38,129 nucleotides of DNA from assembly GCA_033813635.1 (NCBI GenBank), contig JAPXRI010000028.1, positions 1-38,129 on the forward strand. The letters run 5' to 3'. The stretch comes from JAPXRI01 sp033813635. Its GTDB lineage: Bacteria; Bacillota; Clostridia; Oscillospirales; QAMX01. Numbering within the stretch: position 1 is the stretch's first letter; the number at the start of each line of letters is the position of its first letter. Below are positions 37,438 to 38,129 of this stretch, in pieces. The notes under the pieces were generated by a model, which worked only from the letters and a program-made list of their open reading frames with translations, was not told the origin of the DNA and did no database searches. The translations under genes were made by a program, and so were the position numbers.

Positions 37438-38129
37438 ATGATGGAAAAATACCCGAAGGCTTCCCACGGCGTGATCTGCAGGGGGTTTGGCGGCTTGTAC
37501 TCCTACTGCGGCTGGCCGTCGGTCTGCAAAACCGAATCCGGCGAGCTGATCGCGGTCTGCTCCGGCTTCCGGATGGGGCACATCGGCCCGTTCGGCAAGA
37601 CCGCGCTGTTCAAAAGCCGGGACAACGGAAAGACCTGGTCCAACCCGATCATCGTCAACGACACCCCGCTTGACGACCGGGACGCCGGCGTTGTCTCCCT
37701 GGGCGGCGACAGGCTGCTGGTTACATGGTTTGTGCACGAGCCCGAGATCTACCTCCAAAGACCGAACTACTGGAATGTTGGGGAAAACCTTGAGGAAAAC
37801 GCGCTGTCGCTGGCGCAGCTCACCGCCTGGCGCCGGCTGGTCGGCGATAAATCCCTTTACGGCTCCTTTGTCAGAACCTCCGACGACGCCGGCCTGACCT
37901 GGGGCGAGGTTGTAAAGCTCCCCGTGTCGGCGCCCCACGGCCCGAACCGCCTCTCCGACGGCTCCCTTTTATACCTCGGCAAGGAGATGTACTCCGACGA
38001 GGAGGAAAAGGGCGCGGTGGCGGCCTATAAGAGCGCGGACGGCGGAAAGACCTGGACGCGCCTCGGGGGCGTCTCGTTCCCGGAGGGCACGTTCCCTGAC
38101 AATTTCCATGAGCCCCATGTGCTTGAGAT
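37438..38129 (+). CDS. Sialidase-like protein with BNR/Asp-box repeats, partial
   Basis: An open frame from ATG 37438 (or ATG 37441) reaches the right edge without a stop, giving 230 residues. Three Asp-box motifs of the S-x-D-x-G-x-T-W type are visible: SRDNGKTW near 70, TSDDAGLTW near 150 and SADGGKTW near 200. These mark a beta-propeller of the sialidase/neuraminidase superfamily. GHIGPFGKT and FHEPHV are further family-like segments. There is no signal peptide, so it is probably cytoplasmic. GAGGTGG precedes the start. Whether it is a true glycosidase cannot be told without the rest of the propeller. Confidence 0.8.
   Translation, partial: MMEKYPKASHGVICRGFGGLYSYCGWPSVCKTESGELIAVCSGFRMGHIGPFGKTALFKSRDNGKTWSNPIIVNDTPLDDRDAGVVSLGGDRLLVTWFVHEPEIYLQRPNYWNVGENLEENALSLAQLTAWRRLVGDKSLYGSFVRTSDDAGLTWGEVVKLPVSAPHGPNRLSDGSLLYLGKEMYSDEEEKGAVAAYKSADGGKTWTRLGGVSFPEGTFPDNFHEPHVLE

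Noticed and set aside
1..38129. Insertion sequences, prophage, CRISPR arrays, tRNA or rRNA genes
   Set aside because: None was seen on either strand; gene content is syntenic housekeeping, sporulation and glycan genes without mobile-element hallmarks.

Overview
The window looks like a piece of chromosome from an endospore-forming Clostridia species, most likely an Oscillospiraceae/Ruminococcaceae-type lineage. The evidence is Spo0A, a SpoIVB peptidase, a YlmC/YmxH sporulation protein, RNase J together with RNase Y, an IspH-ribosomal protein S1 fusion (a known Clostridia arrangement) and anaerobic 2-oxoacid:ferredoxin and corrinoid chemistry. Base composition is mixed: coding DNA is GC-rich and the gaps are AT-rich with near-consensus sigma-A promoters. 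I see no tRNA, rRNA, CRISPR array, transposase or phage gene.

Left part (1-8.5 kb, minus strand): a surface-polysaccharide block with the start of one glycosyltransferase, an ABC-2 polysaccharide exporter (ATPase and permease) and two further family-2 glycosyltransferases. Then come RNase J, a gap holding a strong candidate for an unassigned structured RNA, and a sugar-nucleotidyltransferase fused to an apparently inactive phosphomannomutase-like domain. Middle-left (8.6-12.3 kb, minus): the ribosomal/transcription operon rpmG-secE-nusG-rplK-rplA-rplJ-rplL with an L10 autoregulatory leader and attenuator.

Middle (12.4-20.7 kb, minus): a cell-shape and division block read zapA-dut-maf-mreC-mreD-mrdA-minD, followed by separately promoted mgsA and preceded by rny, which has a leader of about 320 nt. 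From 20.8 to 24.2 kb a five-gene cluster encodes an oxidoreductase of the VorB/Kor type (ATPase, ferredoxin, alpha, beta, gamma subunits). Then come spo0A and spoIVB, adjacent as in Bacillus but each with its own promoter signals.

Right part (26.6-38.1 kb): on the plus strand an orphan corrinoid protein, a zinc-ribbon membrane protein, ymxH, and a compact operon of solute-binding lipoprotein, BaiN-like flavoprotein, HutP-family protein, cmk, plsC and ispH-rpsA; on the minus strand tgt and a purine nucleoside phosphorylase; and at the right edge the start of a sialidase-like BNR-repeat protein whose promoter interleaves with that of the phosphorylase gene. Most genes are recognisable housekeeping genes. 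The least explained parts are the RNA at 5884-6079, the paired LytTR-like sites before the polysaccharide exporter, the CxxC-bearing ATPase beside the ferredoxin oxidoreductase, the HutP-family protein in the cmk operon and the leader of the corrinoid gene.
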